Positions 19,967-30,079 of a DNA stretch of 64,000 nucleotides are shown piece by piece. The notes beneath the pieces were generated by a model, which was given only the letters and a program-made list of their open reading frames with translations, was not told the DNA's origin and ran no database searches. Within the stretch, counting starts at the first letter, position 1. Each line of letters starts with the position of its first letter. The translations under genes and the position numbers were made by a program. Where the stretch lies: assembly GCA_001942415.1 (NCBI GenBank), contig MKJX01000168.1, positions 17,774-81,773 of the forward strand, read 5' to 3'. This stretch comes from Pseudonocardia sp. CNS-139. Its GTDB lineage: Bacteria > Actinomycetota > Actinomycetes > Mycobacteriales > Pseudonocardiaceae.

Positions 19967-20752
19967 GTGGAGGCAGCTCGGCTGTTCGACCTGGAGGGGT
20001 CGGTCGCGGTCGTGACCGGCGGGAGCCGCGGGCTCGGGCGGGTGATGGCCGGCGCGCTCGCCGAGGCCGGCGCCGACGTGGTGGTGGCCAGCCGCAAGCT
20101 CGACGCGTGCGAGCGCGCGGCCGCGGAGATCCACGCCGCCACCGGGCGCACCGTGGTGCCGTACGCGTGCCACGTCGGGCACTGGGACCAGGTCGAACGG
20201 CTGGCCGGGTTCGTCGCCGACCGGTTCCCCGGCGGGCCGGACATCCTGGTCAACAACGCCGGCATGTCACCGCTGTACGACAGGCTCTCGGGCGTCACCG
20301 AGGCGCTCTACGACAAGGTGATGGACGTCAACCTCAAGGGCCCGTTCCGGCTGTCGGTGCTGCTGGCCGAGCAGATGGCCGCCGCGAAGGGCGGCAGCAT
20401 CCTCAACATCAGCAGCGCCGCGGCCCGGCACCCGCGGCCCAACGCCGCGATCTACGGGATGGCCAAGGCCGGGCTGAACACCATGACCACGGCACTCGCC
20501 TACGCCTACGGGCCGCAGGTGCGGGTCAACAGCGTGCTGTGCGGGCCGTTCCTCACCGACATCTCCCGCAGCTGGGACCCCGAGGAGTCGAGCGCCACCT
20601 TCAGCCGCACGCTCGCGCTGCAGCGTCCCGCGCAGGCGTCGGAGATCGTCGGCACGATGCTCTACCTGGTCAGCCGGGCGTCCAGCTACACGACGGGCGC
20701 CGCGCTGTCGGTGGACGGCGGCTACGCGCCCCCGAGCCGGGACGCCGGATGA
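19967..20752 (+). CDS. Short-chain dehydrogenase/reductase 6
   Basis: 261 residues, intact. TGGSRGLG near residue 17, NNAG near 97, IYGMAK active site near 165, and SSYTTGAALSVDGGYAPPS at the end. GTG 19967 is preferred because AGGAGG lies 7 bases upstream. Its final codons overlap the ATG of the VOC gene at 20749. A beta-hydroxyacyl-CoA or secondary-alcohol dehydrogenase within the operon is likely. Confidence 0.86.
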   Translation: MEAARLFDLEGSVAVVTGGSRGLGRVMAGALAEAGADVVVASRKLDACERAAAEIHAATGRTVVPYACHVGHWDQVERLAGFVADRFPGGPDILVNNAGMSPLYDRLSGVTEALYDKVMDVNLKGPFRLSVLLAEQMAAAKGGSILNISSAAARHPRPNAAIYGMAKAGLNTMTTALAYAYGPQVRVNSVLCGPFLTDISRSWDPEESSATFSRTLALQRPAQASEIVGTMLYLVSRASSYTTGAALSVDGGYAPPSRDAG

Positions 20753-21282
20753 CCGCGGCGGAGCGCGACTTCTTCCAGGTCGCGTGGGTCGTCCCGGACC
20801 TGGAGGCGGCGATCCGGACGTGGGTCGCCACCACCGGCGCGGGGCCGTTCCACGTGCTGCCGCACCGCAGGCCCGACGGTGCGCGCTACCGCGGCGCGCC
20901 GACCGCCGTGGACTACTCGCTCGCGCTCGGCCAGGCCGGGCGCTGGCAGGTCGAGCTGATCGAGCAGCACGACGACGGGCCGTCGGTGTACCGGGACCTC
21001 GGGCCCGGGATGCACCACCTCGGCGGCCTGACCACCGACCTCGACGCCGACCGGGCCGCGTACCGGGCGCTGGGTGTCGAGGCCGTCTTCGAGGGCCGGT
21101 TCCAGGGCGTCCGCTTCGCCTACTTCGACACGCGCGCGCAGCTCGGGCACATGGTCGAGCTCGTGGAGCACAGCCCGGTGGTCGAGGCGACGATCGCCGC
21201 CGTCGCGCAGGCCGCCCGGGGCTGGGACGGGACCGACCCGATCCGTTCGCTGCCGGCGCCACCACCGGAAAGGTCGCAGTGA
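20749..21282 (+). CDS. VOC-family protein (methylmalonyl-CoA-epimerase-like)
   Basis: 177 residues, intact. Single VOC module: FFQVAWVVPDLEAAIRTWVA, GPFHVLPHRR, GMHHLGGLTTDLDADRAAYR, and FAYFDTRAQLGHMVELVEH. It belongs to the Glyoxalase_4 type that includes epimerases; the His and Glu positions for a metal site are present (HHLGG, MVELVEH). ATGA overlaps on both sides indicate coupling with SDR6 and the DUF35 gene. A substrate-epimerising step in a branched CoA pathway is possible. Confidence 0.75.
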   Translation: MTAAERDFFQVAWVVPDLEAAIRTWVATTGAGPFHVLPHRRPDGARYRGAPTAVDYSLALGQAGRWQVELIEQHDDGPSVYRDLGPGMHHLGGLTTDLDADRAAYRALGVEAVFEGRFQGVRFAYFDTRAQLGHMVELVEHSPVVEATIAAVAQAARGWDGTDPIRSLPAPPPERSQ

Positions 21283-21709
21283 TGCAGCACGTGGACGATC
21301 CGCTCCTGGAGCGGGCCCGGCCCGCCGACGACCCGCTGAGCACCTTCTTCTGGACGTCCGGCGAGGACGGGCGGCTGCGGTTCGCGCGGTGCGCGGACTG
21401 CGGCTGCTTCAGCCACCCGCCGACCGCGCACTGCCCGCGCTGCCTGGGCACGGACATGCGCCGCAGCCGGTCGCCGGCACCGGGACGGTGTACACGTTCA
21501 CCGTCAACCACCAGCAGTGGGTCCCGGGCCAGGAGCCGTACGTGATCGCCGTCGTGCAGCTGGACGAGCAGGACGACCTGCGGCTGACCACCAACGTCGT
21601 GGGCTGCCCGGTCGGGGACGTGCACATCGGCATGCGCGTCGAGGTCGCGTTCACCGCCTGCCACGGGTTCTGGTACCCGCTCTTCGTCCCCGCCGGCCGG
21701 GCCGGGTGA
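21282..21709 (+). CDS. DUF35 zinc-ribbon/OB-fold protein
   Basis: About 142 residues. The N-terminal zinc ribbon has paired cysteines (CADCGCFSHPPTAHCPRC) and the C-terminal OB fold includes GTVYTFTVNHQQWVPG and GMRVEVAFT. In steroid catabolism such a domain (as part of ChsH2) forms the retro-aldolase with a thiolase-like partner. ATG 21282 with GGAAAGG 8 bases upstream; a GTG at 21279 is the alternative. One base is missing near 21467. The stop overlaps the GTG of the thiolase-like gene, supporting a 1:1 complex. Confidence 0.82.
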
Positions 21710-22901
21710 GCGGCGTGCACCGGTTCGAGCGCGACGCCGTGATCTCCGGGGTCGGCCGGTCCGCGGTCGGGCGCAGGCTCGGCCGCTCGGCGCTGGACCT
21801 CACCACGGAGGCGTGCCTGGCCGCGATCGCGGACGCCGGGCTGCGCCGCGAGGACGTCGACGGCCTCATCACGTACCCGGGCGGGTACGCCTCGGTGAGC
21901 AAGGGCTACGGCGGCCCGTCGCCGCACGAGCTGCAGGACGCGATGCGGCTCGGTCTCTCCTGGTACCAGGGGTCGGCGCAGATCCCCGGCCAGCTCGCCA
22001 CCGTCGTCGCGGCCTGCCTGGCCGTCTCGGCGGGGCTCGCCCGCAACGTCCTCGTCTACCGCACGGTGACGGAGTCGTCGGCGCAGGGCCTGGCCGGGCG
22101 CCGGGCCGTGCTGCAGACCGGCGGCGGGACCGCCGCGGCCATGGGCGTCTGGCTGGAGCCGTTCGGGGCCGTCTCGGCGGTGAACTGGCTCGCGCCCGTC
22201 GCGATGCGCCACTTCCACGAGTTCGGCACCACCCGCGAGCAGCTGGGCCAGATCGCGGTGACGCAGCGCCGCAACGCCGCCGCCAACCCGGCCGCCGTGT
22301 TCCGGGACCCGCTGACGCTCGACGACTACCTCGCCGCGCGGATGATCTCCAGCCCGCTCTGCCTGTTCGACTGCGACGTGCCCGTGGACGGCTCCACCGC
22401 GCTGCTCGTCTCGCGCGCGGACGCGGCAGGCGACTTCGCGCAGCCGGTGCACATCAACGCCGTCGGCACCCGGCTGACCGGCCGGCCGTCGTGGGACCAG
22501 TACGCCGACCTCACGTCGATGGCCGCCGCCGCGCCGCGGAGCACCTGTGGAGCCGCACCGACCTCAAGCCGTCCGACGTCGACGTCGCCGGGCTCTACGA
22601 CGGGTTCAGCATTCTCGCGCTGGTGTGGCTGGAGGCCCTCGGCTTCTGCGGCCACGGCGAGGGCGGCGCGTTCGTCGAGGGCGGCACCCGCATCGCCCGC
22701 ACCGGTGACCTGCCGCTCAACACCGGGGGCGGGCAGCTCTCCGGCGGGCGGCTGCACGGGTTCGGGCACCTGCACGAGGCCGTCGTCCAGCTCCGGGGAG
22801 CGGCGGGCGAACGGCAGGTGCCCGGCGCGGAGGTCGCGGTCGTGGCGAACGGCGGCGGGCCGGTGGCCGGCGCGATGCTGCTCACCGCGGCACGCGGCTG
22901 A
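21706..22901 (+). CDS. Thiolase-like protein of the Ltp2/SCP2 type (putative aldolase)
   Basis: About 399 residues. Thiolase fold with RDAVISGVGRSAVGRRLG at the start and the C-terminal NTGGGQLSGGRLHGFGHLHE. The canonical nucleophilic Cys of thiolases is not seen in the region GSAQIPGQLATVVAACLAVS, as in Ltp2, which cleaves rather than condenses. GLYDGFSILALVWLEALGFC matches the same subfamily. One base is missing near 22540. Coupled to the DUF35 gene by a 4-bp overlap. The pair is expected to split a beta-hydroxyacyl-CoA into an aldehyde or ketone plus a short acyl-CoA. Confidence 0.84.
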
Positions 22902-22929
22902 CGCGACCGACGACGAAGGGGAACCGCGG

Positions 22930-23660
22930 ATGGGCACGCTCGACGCGCAGGTGGCCTGGGTCAGCGGCGGGTCGAGCGGCATCGGCCGCGCGACCGCCGG
23001 GCTGCTCCGCTCGCTCGGGGCGCAGGTCGGGGTGCTCGACCTGGCCCCGCCCCCGGACGACGGCCTCGCCTACGCGGAGTGCGACATCTCCTCCGCCGAG
23101 GCCGTCGACGCCGCGGGCGCCCGGCTGGAGGCGGCGCTGGGCCCGCCGTCGATCCTGGTCACCTGCGCCGCGGTCGCGGGCTCCGCGCCGCTGCGGGACT
23201 ACCCGACCGACCTGTGGCAGCGGCTGATCGGGATCAACCTGACCGGCACGTTCCACCTCGTGCGGCGGGTGTTCCCCGGCATGTGCGAGCGCCGCTGGGG
23301 CCGGATCGTGCTCTTCACCTCCGACGCCGCCGTGCGCCCGCTCGCCGGGCACGCCGGGTACGCGGCGTCGAAGGCCGGGGTGATCGGGCTCGGCAAGACC
23401 GTCGCCACCGAGGGCGGGCCGCACGGCGTGACCTGCAACATCGTGTCGCCCGGGGTGGTCGACACGCCGACGGCCCGGGCCCGGTGGTCGTCGCGGGACG
23501 CGCTGCTGGAGGCGGTGCAGGGATCCCGCGCGGCGAACCTGCTGGGGGTGGTGCTGGACCCGGAGGACGTCGCGGCGGCGGTGGCCTACCTGGTCTCGCC
23601 CGGCGCCGGTACGTCACGGGCCAGACGGTGTTCGTCAACGCGGGGGCGGTGCTCCCCTGA
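22930..23660 (+). CDS. Short-chain dehydrogenase/reductase 7
   Basis: About 244 residues. SGGSSGIG near residue 13 in place of the usual TGG, ITCAAV-like NAG region (LVTCAAVAG), YAASK near 150, and YVTGQTVFVNAGAVLP at the C-terminus after a one-base repair near 23609. ATG 22930 has AAGGGG upstream. Last gene of the 17062-23660 operon. Probable role: dehydrogenation of the hydroxyl created in the pathway. Confidence 0.82.
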
Positions 23661-23670
23661 CGGCAACGGG

Positions 23671-24377
23671 TCAGCGCGGTCCTCCCACTCCGATCTCAGG
23701 TCGAGCGGCGGGATCTGCCGGTCGGCGGGACCGACGCGGCGCACCGCGCTCCCGCTTCGCGAACGAGGTGAGCGCGAGACTCCCCGCAGGGCCCGCCAGG
23801 ACGCCCACCTGTGCCCCGGCGACGTGCATCACCAGCAGCTGGATGATCATGACGCGCAGCATCTCGATCTGGTCGGCCATCGCCTCCAGCGCGTCGGCGA
23901 GGGCCGGCGCGACGTCGCGGAGCACGTCCACGCTTCCGCCCGGCGCCACCGGCGGCCCGATCGACGCGCGGAACGTGTCGTCGTCCTCGATCGTCGCGAG
24001 CATGTCCCGCGTCTCGGCGAGCCGGCTCCCGACCGCCCCGAGCATGCCGGCGAGCGCCGTCAACGCCGAGGTCATCGACTCGGCCGGGGGCCGGTCGCAG
24101 CCCTCGAACGTCAGCCCCGTCGGTCGCCCCACGGGCCGACGCCGTACGAGGAGGAGGCGGCGGTGGCCGGAGCGGAGCCCTGCGCGCGGACGGCCGTGTC
24201 CCCGGCCGTCCCGGACGCCGCGATCGCCTGGTTCAACGCGCCGGAGTCGACGGCGACGACGGCACCGGACCCCGGCGCGACCGGCGGGAACCCTGGTGCG
24301 TCTCCCGTGACCGACGGGGCGCCCGCCGGGGAGTTGCGGTGTCCGCCGGCCGGACCGTCGAGCGTCTGCGAACCCAT
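23671..24377 (-). CDS. Unknown protein, Gly/Pro/Ala-rich N-terminus and hydrophobic C-terminal helix
   Basis: About 236 residues, not recognised. Residues 1-80 are low complexity (HRNSPAGAPSVTGDAPGFPP) and probably disordered. Residues 95-150 are helical with regular heptads (MTSALTALAGMLGAVGSRL, AETRDMLATIEDDDTF). A hydrophobic stretch near residues 175-205 (MIIQLLVMHVAGAQVGVLAG) could be a membrane helix and is followed by a basic tail. One base is missing near 24127. ATG 24377 is the best start but has no strong ribosome site; GTG 24452 in the same frame is possible. It does not look catabolic; a small surface or secretion-associated protein is conceivable. Confidence 0.45.
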
Positions 24378-24459
24378 CGGCGGATCCGCAGATCGGGCCG
24401 CCGCTGCGGGCCGCGACCGTCCTCGTCGCCGACGGAACCCTGGCGACCACACGCCGCGA

Positions 24460-25605
24460 TCAGGACGCCCCGAGCGAGCGGCCGATGATGTGCCGCATGA
24501 TCTCGCTGGACCCGGCCAGGATCCGCTGCACGCGGGTGTCGCGCCAGAGCCGGGCGATCTCGTACTCGTTCATGTAGCCGGCGCCGCCGAAGAGCTGCAG
24601 GCAGGCGTCGACCGCCTCCCACTGCCGCTCGGTGACGAACAGCTTCGCGATCGCCGCGCGTTCGGGCGTGAGCCGGTCCTGCACCAGCTCCATGATCGCG
24701 TGGTCGGTGTAGACCCGGCACACGTCGGCGGCCGCGCGCACCCCGGCCAGCACGAACTGCGTGTTCTGCAGCGACCCGAGCGAGGCGCCGAAGACCTGGC
24801 GGGTGCGCACGAAGTCGAGCGTGAGCCGCAGCGCCCGCTCCATCACCGCGGTGGACGTCACGGCGCAGGCCAGCCGCTCCTGGGCCAGCCCGTGCATGAG
24901 GTGGTCGAAGCCGGCGCCCTCCTCGCCGAGGAGGTTCTCCCGCGGCACCCGCACGTCCTCGAAGAACAGCTCGGCGGTGTCCTGGGCCTTCATGCCGATC
25001 TTGTCGAGGTTGCGGCCGCGGGTGAAGCCCGCCATCCCGCGTTCGACGACGAGCAGGCTGATGCCCCGGCGCCCGGCGTCCGGGTCGGTCTTCGCGGCGA
25101 CGACGACCAGGTCGGAGAGGATGCCGTTGGTGATGTAGACCTTCGCGCCGTTGAGCACGTAGTGGTCGCCGTCGCGGCGCGCCGTGGTGCTGATGGACCG
25201 CAGGTCGGAGCCGGCGCCCGGCTCGGTGAGCGCCAGCGCGGTGACGAGCCGGCCGCTGACCCAGCCGGGCAGCCAGCGCGCCTTCTGCCCGGGGGTGGAC
25301 AGGCGCACGAGGTAGGGCGCCATCACGTCGTTGTGCAGGGCGAAGCCGAACCCGACCGAGCCGGTGGCGACGAACTCCTCGCTCATGATCGCGTTGAAGC
25401 GGTAGTCGCGCACGCCGGTGCCGCCGTACTCCTCGGGGGCCTCCCAGCCGAGCAGGCCGACCTCACCGGCCTTCAGCCACACCTCGCGGTCGACCTGGCC
25501 GGCCGCCTCCCAGCGCTCGGTGTGCGGGGCGCACTCCTTCTCGAAGAACGAGCGGGCCAGCTCGCGGAAGGCCCGGTGCTCGTCGGTGAACAGCTCGCGC
25601 TCCAT
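24460..25605 (-). CDS. Acyl-CoA dehydrogenase
   Basis: 381 residues, intact, the length of classical short/medium-chain enzymes. TALALTEPGAGSDLRSI, a region ending NGAKVYITNGILSDLVVVA, KIGMKAQDTAELFFEDVRVP, CLQLFGGAGYMNEYEIARLW, and VQRILAGSSEIMRHIIGRS at the C-terminus. It forms 2,3-enoyl-CoA using FAD. ATG 25605; the divergent AT-rich promoter region at 25610-25650 serves it and the BBE-like oxidase. Single, homotetrameric type, unlike the two tandem pairs downstream. Confidence 0.9.
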   Translation of the reverse strand: MERELFTDEHRAFRELARSFFEKECAPHTERWEAAGQVDREVWLKAGEVGLLGWEAPEEYGGTGVRDYRFNAIMSEEFVATGSVGFGFALHNDVMAPYLVRLSTPGQKARWLPGWVSGRLVTALALTEPGAGSDLRSISTTARRDGDHYVLNGAKVYITNGILSDLVVVAAKTDPDAGRRGISLLVVERGMAGFTRGRNLDKIGMKAQDTAELFFEDVRVPRENLLGEEGAGFDHLMHGLAQERLACAVTSTAVMERALRLTLDFVRTRQVFGASLGSLQNTQFVLAGVRAAADVCRVYTDHAIMELVQDRLTPERAAIAKLFVTERQWEAVDACLQLFGGAGYMNEYEIARLWRDTRVQRILAGSSEIMRHIIGRSLGAS

Positions 25606-25609
25606 CGGA

Positions 25610-25650
25610 TTTCCCTCGCCCTCATAGTAAGCTAGGTTAGACTAGCACGA
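25610..25650. promoter_or_regulatory. Divergent promoter/operator containing TCATAGTAAGCTAGGTTAG
   Basis: For the plus gene, TTTCCC (25610-25615) and TAGGTT (25633-25638) are 17 bp apart. The 19 bases TCATAGTAAGCTAGGTTAG at 25622-25640 recur identically upstream of the crotonase at 39172. On the minus strand TACTAT is a candidate -10 for the acyl-CoA dehydrogenase. The repeated exact 19-mer in a GC-rich genome is strong evidence of a shared regulator. Confidence 0.65.
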
Positions 25651-25676
25651 CGACCGATCCGAGGAGCCGACGCGCC

Positions 25677-27062
25677 GTGACGAGCACAGTCGAGACCAGT
25701 CCGCCGAACGCCATCACCCCGGCCGACCTGCCGGAGTCGCTGGTCAGGGGCCTGCGCGGCGCCGTGCACGGCCCCGGCACGGCCGCCTTCGACCGCATCC
25801 GCACGCTGCACAACGCCATGATCGACCGGTCGCCGGGCGTGATCGTGGAGTGCGCCGGCCCGGGCGACATCCGCGACGTCCTGCTGTGGGCGTCCACGGA
25901 GAACCAGCCGGTCGCGGTGCGCGCGGGTGGCCACAACGTCGCGGGCAACGCGCTCAACGACGGCGGCCTGGTGCTCGACGTGTCCTCGATGCAGGGCGCG
26001 CACGTCGACCCGGAGCGGCGCGTCGTGCGCGTGCAGCCGGGCGTGACGTGGGGCGGGTTCGACCGCGAGACCCAGGCCTTCGCGCTGGCCACGACCGGTG
26101 GGAACATCTCCTCCACCGGGGTCGCCGGGCTCACCCTCGGCGGCGGCATCGGCTGGCTGATGCGCCGCTTCGGCCTCACCTGCGACAGCCTGGCCGGGGC
26201 CGACGTCCTCACCCCGGACGGGCGCTTCGTCCGCGCCGGCGACGACGGCGACCCGGAGCTGCTGTGGGCCCTGCGCGGCGGCGGGGGCAACTTCGGGGTC
26301 GTCACGGCGTTCGACTTCGCGCTGCACCCGTTCGACCACGAGTGCGTCACGGGCGTCGCGATCCACCCGTTCGAGGCGGCCGCCGACCTGGCCGGGTTCG
26401 TCGCCCGCGAGGCCGCGCAGCGCCCGACGAGCTGATCCTCGCCCTCAACTTCCTGACGACCCCCGAGCACGGGCCGGTCGTGACGCTGTTCGCCGGCTGG
26501 TTCGGGCGGACGTCACCGCGGGCGCGCACGTGCTGACCCGGCTGCTCGGCCACGGCTCGCCGCTCTCGGTCGGGCAGCGGACCTGGCCCTACCGCCGCTT
26601 CCACCGCATGTTCGACGACACGTTCCCGGCGGGGCTGCGCAACTACTGGAAGTCCGGGTTCCTCGACGGGCTCTCCCCCGACCTCGTCGACGCCGTCGGC
26701 GCGCACTTCCGCGAGGTGCCCTCGGCCCGCACGGTCGTCGCGATCGAGCAGATGGGCGGGGCGATCCACCGGGTGCCGGAGGCGTCGGCGGCCTTCCCGC
26801 ACCGCGGCGCGGAGTACAGCCTGCTCGCCACGGCCATGTGGGACGAGCCCGCCCGCGACCGCGACAACGTCGCGTGGGCCCGCGCGCTGTGGTCGGCGGT
26901 GGAGCCGCACACCCGCGGCCTCTACTCCAACTTCCTCGGCGAGGACACCGACGACGCGCAGCGGGCCGCCGCGTACGGCACGAGCTTCGAGCGGCTGCGC
27001 GCGCTCAAGCGCCGCTACGACCCGCAGAACCTGCTGCGCCACAACCAGACGTCCGGCCCTGA
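25677..27062 (+). CDS. Berberine-bridge-enzyme-like FAD-linked oxidase 1
   Basis: About 462 residues. PCMH-type FAD domain: VIVECAGPGDIRDVLLWAS, RAGGHNVAGNALNDGGLVLD with the His that usually links FAD, and GVAGLTLGGGIGWLMRRFG. The C-terminal BBE domain ends NLLRHNQNVRP after repair near 27048. Other breaks near 26428 and 26511 are each one base. GTG 25677 follows GAGGAG by 11 bases. Such enzymes oxidise alcohols, aldehydes or ring systems with oxygen. Divergent from the acyl-CoA dehydrogenase and convergent with the MaoC operon. Confidence 0.82.
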
Positions 27063-27106
27063 CACGGGCGGCCGGCGCCGCGCGGGGGACGGCTGGTCCC
27101 GCTCGC

Positions 27107-27532
27107 TCAGGCGGGCAGGACCAGCCGGGCCCGGCCCTCGGTCACCGGCCGGTCCCCGGCCGTGATCGACAGCGCGCAGCTCACGACGCCCCCGTCCGCG
27201 GCGGGTTCGAGCCCGGTGACGCAGGCGCGCACGGTGAGCCGTTCGCCCGCCACCGCCGGGGAGAGGTTGCGTTCCCGCAGCTCACGCAGGCACCCGGGGT
27301 CGCCCGCCCAGGTGGTCAGCAGCTCGGCCCCGTACGCGCTGAGCAGGCCCGCCGGCACCAGGACGTCGGCGAACCCCTCGGCCCGCGCGAACTCGACGTC
27401 GTAGTGGGTGCGGTGCGCCGTCCAGTAGGCGACGCCGAACAGGAACATCGTCACGCGGGTCGGCGTGTGGTGCGCGGGCGGCAACTCCTCTCCCGCGGCG
27501 ACCTCGCCGAACCGCCGGACCCGGTCGCTCAC
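27107..27532 (-). CDS. MaoC-like hot-dog hydratase subunit
   Basis: 141 residues, intact. Hot-dog fold with FGEVAAGEELPPAHHTPTRV, then HRTHYDVEFARAEGFADVLV and the central helix PAGLLSAYGAELLTTW. The Asp-x-x-x-x-His hydratase signature is partly degenerate (HYD kept, the HG element replaced by PAG), as in one subunit of heteromeric hydratases such as ChsH1/ChsH2. GTG 27532 overlaps the stop of the companion MaoC gene. Together they should hydrate an enoyl-CoA. Confidence 0.8.
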   Translation of the reverse strand: MSDRVRRFGEVAAGEELPPAHHTPTRVTMFLFGVAYWTAHRTHYDVEFARAEGFADVLVPAGLLSAYGAELLTTWAGDPGCLRELRERNLSPAVAGERLTVRACVTGLEPAADGGVVSCALSITAGDRPVTEGRARLVLPA

Positions 27533-28002
27533 CGGAAGACGATCGTCTGCTCGTAGCGGGCCACCGGCACGCCCTCCTGGTTGGTGTACTCGGTGCTCGT
27601 CGTGGTGAGCACGAGCCGGCCGCCGCGGCCCTGCTTCTCCCGGATCGCGACCAGCGTCTCGCGGGCGGTCAGTACGTCGCCGACCCGCACCGGGGCGAAC
27701 AGCTCGTAGGAGTGCCCGCCGGCCATCGTCGCCCCCTCGACGCCCGCGACGCCCAGGAACGGGTACTGCCCGTCCGCGTGCAGGTCCGACTCCGCGACGA
27801 CCGGCCGGCACGCGGCGTGGAAGAACAGCGGCGGCGTGACGACGGGCGCGTGCGGGTCGGCCGGGTCGCCCCACTCGTCCGGCCGCCCGCCGATGCCGGC
27901 GACGTACTCCCGCACCTGGCGCAGCGAGACCGGCTCGCTGGTGCGCACCGAGACGACCGTCCCGATGCGCCCGCGCGCCTCCGGCGTGACGGACGGGGTC
28001 AC
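27529..28002 (-). CDS. MaoC N-terminal-type dehydratase subunit
   Basis: 157 residues, intact. The FAS1-like/MaoC-N hot-dog domain: VSLRQVREYVAGIGGRPDEW, VVTPPLFFHAACRP, GVEGATMAGGHSYELFAPVR and TTSTEYTNQEGVPVARYEQT. This is the architecture of the N-terminal half of ChsH2, here without the DUF35 domain, which exists as a separate gene at 21282. GTG 28002 overlaps the acyl-CoA dehydrogenase stop. Heterodimer formation with the 27107 product is inferred from the overlapping genes. Confidence 0.82.
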   Translation of the reverse strand: MTPSVTPEARGRIGTVVSVRTSEPVSLRQVREYVAGIGGRPDEWGDPADPHAPVVTPPLFFHAACRPVVAESDLHADGQYPFLGVAGVEGATMAGGHSYELFAPVRVGDVLTARETLVAIREKQGRGGRLVLTTTSTEYTNQEGVPVARYEQTIVFR

Positions 28003-28918
28003 CGGCGGACCTCCGCCATCGTCGCGGCCAGCTCACCGCCGAGCCGGTCCGGCCCGCCGACCTCCAGCCGCAGCCCGTCGAGCCGCATCGTGAACACGTG
28101 CAGCCCGAACTCCAGGGTGAAGCTGCGGGCGCCGCAGAGCTGCACCAGCTCGGGGGCCAGCGCGGCCGCGGTGTCGGCCGCGTACCAGGCGGCGAGCGCG
28201 GCCTGCCGGTCGTCGCCCGTCGCGGCCGCCTCGCGGGTGAGCCAGCGGGTCGCCTCGGCGGACACCGCGGCCTCGGCGAGGCGGTGGCGCAGGGCCTGGA
28301 ACGTCGCGAGCGGCCGCCCGAACTGCTCCCGCACCCGCAGGTGCCCGGCGGTCCGGTCCAGCCCGCCCGCGGCGTTGCCGGCGATCTCGGCCGCCAGCGC
28401 GAGCCGCCACCGGCCGCGCAGCAGCCGGCCGCGCCCGGCCCGAGGTCGCGGCCCGCGGGCAGCTCGGCGACCTCCCCGTAGGGATGGCCGAAGCTCGACC
28501 GGACCGGCCGCGGGCGCTCGGGCAGGGCGTCGGCCAGCCGGGCCCGGTCGCCGTCCAGCACGAGCAGCGACTCGGCGACAGGAGCGAAGCGGATCGGCCC
28601 GGTCCGGCCGAGGTCCACCACGGCGAGCGGGCCGCCCGGCAGCTCGTCCAGCCCGGGCACCGGCCCGCCCGTCAGCACGGCCCGCAGGCCGAACGCGCTG
28701 GCCAGGCCCATGCGGGCCAGCTCCTCGGCGATGAGCACCCGGTCGAGCAGCGACGCCCCGTCGAGCACCCCTGAGCCGGCGAGCTTCTCGTCGAGGTCGA
28801 CGTCGTGCCCGCCGGCCCGCGCGACCGCGGCACCCCGGTCCGGGCCGCCGCACGCCTGGACGACCTCCTCGAGTGCGGCGAGCCGGGCCTTCTGCTCGGC
28901 GCTGACGTCGAAGTCCAC
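27999..28918 (-). CDS. Acyl-CoA dehydrogenase subunit a (short, ChsE1/FadE28-like)
   Basis: About 307 residues, about 70 shorter than standalone dehydrogenases. The N-terminal domain is compressed (FDVSAEQKARLAALEEVVQA); the FAD-loop signature of the central domain is not seen. The C-terminal bundle is clear: EQFGRPLATFQALRHRLAEA and ELVQLCGARSFTLEFGLHVF. This reduced form matches one partner of alpha2beta2 dehydrogenases of steroid side-chain degradation. One base is missing near 28435. GTG 28918 has GGAGG 5 bases upstream and lies 3 bp after the stop of subunit b. Confidence 0.8.
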
Positions 28919-28921
28919 GCG

Positions 28922-30055
28922 TCACCTCCGTTCGGACCCGAGCAGGGCCCGGGCGACCATGTTGAGCTGCACCTCGACGCTCCCGCCGCCGAGCCCGGCG
29001 ATCATGGACGTCTTCAGCTGGGCGTTGCCGAGCGAGCCGAGCACCAGCGCCTCGTCCTCGAACAGGTCGAGCGCGAGCTCCGCGACGACCCGCTCGGACC
29101 GCACGATCGCCACCCGCGCCATGCTCACGACGAGATCCTCCGGCTGCCCCTTGATGCGGGCGTCGATCGCCCGGTAGACGAGCAGGCGGGCCGCCTGGCA
29201 CGCCGACTCCGCGGCCGCGAACCGCACCCGCACGCCGTCGCGCCCATCCAGCCGCGCTCCTGCGCAGCCGCGGCGAGGCGCTCCGCCACGCGCGCGGCCC
29301 GGGCGTAGCGCGGCCCGCCGATGCGCTCGTGCGCGAGCGCTCCCGGACCACCCGCCAGCCGTCGTTCTCCGGGCCCAGCCGGGCCGCCGCGGGCACCCGC
29401 ACGTCGGTGAACGCCATGCGGTTGAACTCGTGCACGTCCAGGACGCTCGGGATCGGCTCGATGTGCAGGCCCGGCGTGTCGGTGGGCACCAGGAAGACCG
29501 AGATGCCGCGGTTGCCGCGGGACTCGGGGTCGGTGCGGGCCAGCAGGAAGCAGAAGTCGGCGACGCCGGCGTAGGACGTCCACACCTTCTCGCCGTTGAT
29601 GACGTACTCGTCGCCGTCGCGGACGGCGGTCGTGGCCATCGCGGCCAGGTCGGTGCCGGCCCCGCGCTCGGAGAAGCCCTGGCACCAGAAGACGTCGCCG
29701 CGGCTGATCCGGTTGAGGTGGTACTCGCGCTGCTCGGGCGTGCCGGCGTTGATGATCGCCGGGCCGATCCAGTTGACGTTCATGTACTGCGACCCGCGCG
29801 GCTCGCCGGCGGCCCACAGCTCCTCGCCGAGGATGATGAACTGCAGCCCGAGGCCGCGCGCCCGCCGTACTCCACCGGCCAGTGCGGGGTGAGCAGGCCG
29901 CGCTCGCCGAGCGTGCGGCAGAAGCCCGCCACGAAATCCGAGGCGACCTCCTCACCGGGGATCAGCTCCGACCAGCGCGGCGGCACCTCGGTCTCGACGA
30001 GGGCCCGCAGCTCGGCGCGGAACGCGGCGTCCTCCGCCGACCAGTCGAAGTCCAC
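28922..30055 (-). CDS. Acyl-CoA dehydrogenase subunit b (ChsE2/FadE29-like)
   Basis: About 378 residues. QYMNVNWIGPAIINAGTPEQ, QGFSERGAGTDLAAM, INGEKVWTSYAGVADFCFLL, DVHEFNRMAFTDVRVP and a C-terminal GLGGGSVEVQLNMVARALLG, where the E in SVEVQ is in the position usually taken by the catalytic base. Three single-base losses (near 29866, 29338 and 29247) are needed to read it. First gene of the 30055-27107 operon; its promoter includes TTGGCA and GATAACC on the minus strand with an AT-rich operator. It should be the FAD-binding partner of subunit a. Confidence 0.82.
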
Positions 30056-30079
30056 TCTCTCCTCCTCGTGGGGAGCGTC

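Noticed and set aside
21517..25635. A plus-strand open frame of about 1370 codons
   Set aside because: It joins the thiolase and SDR7 genes and then runs antisense through two minus-strand genes; codon use after 23660 is that of a complementary strand. High GC removes stops.
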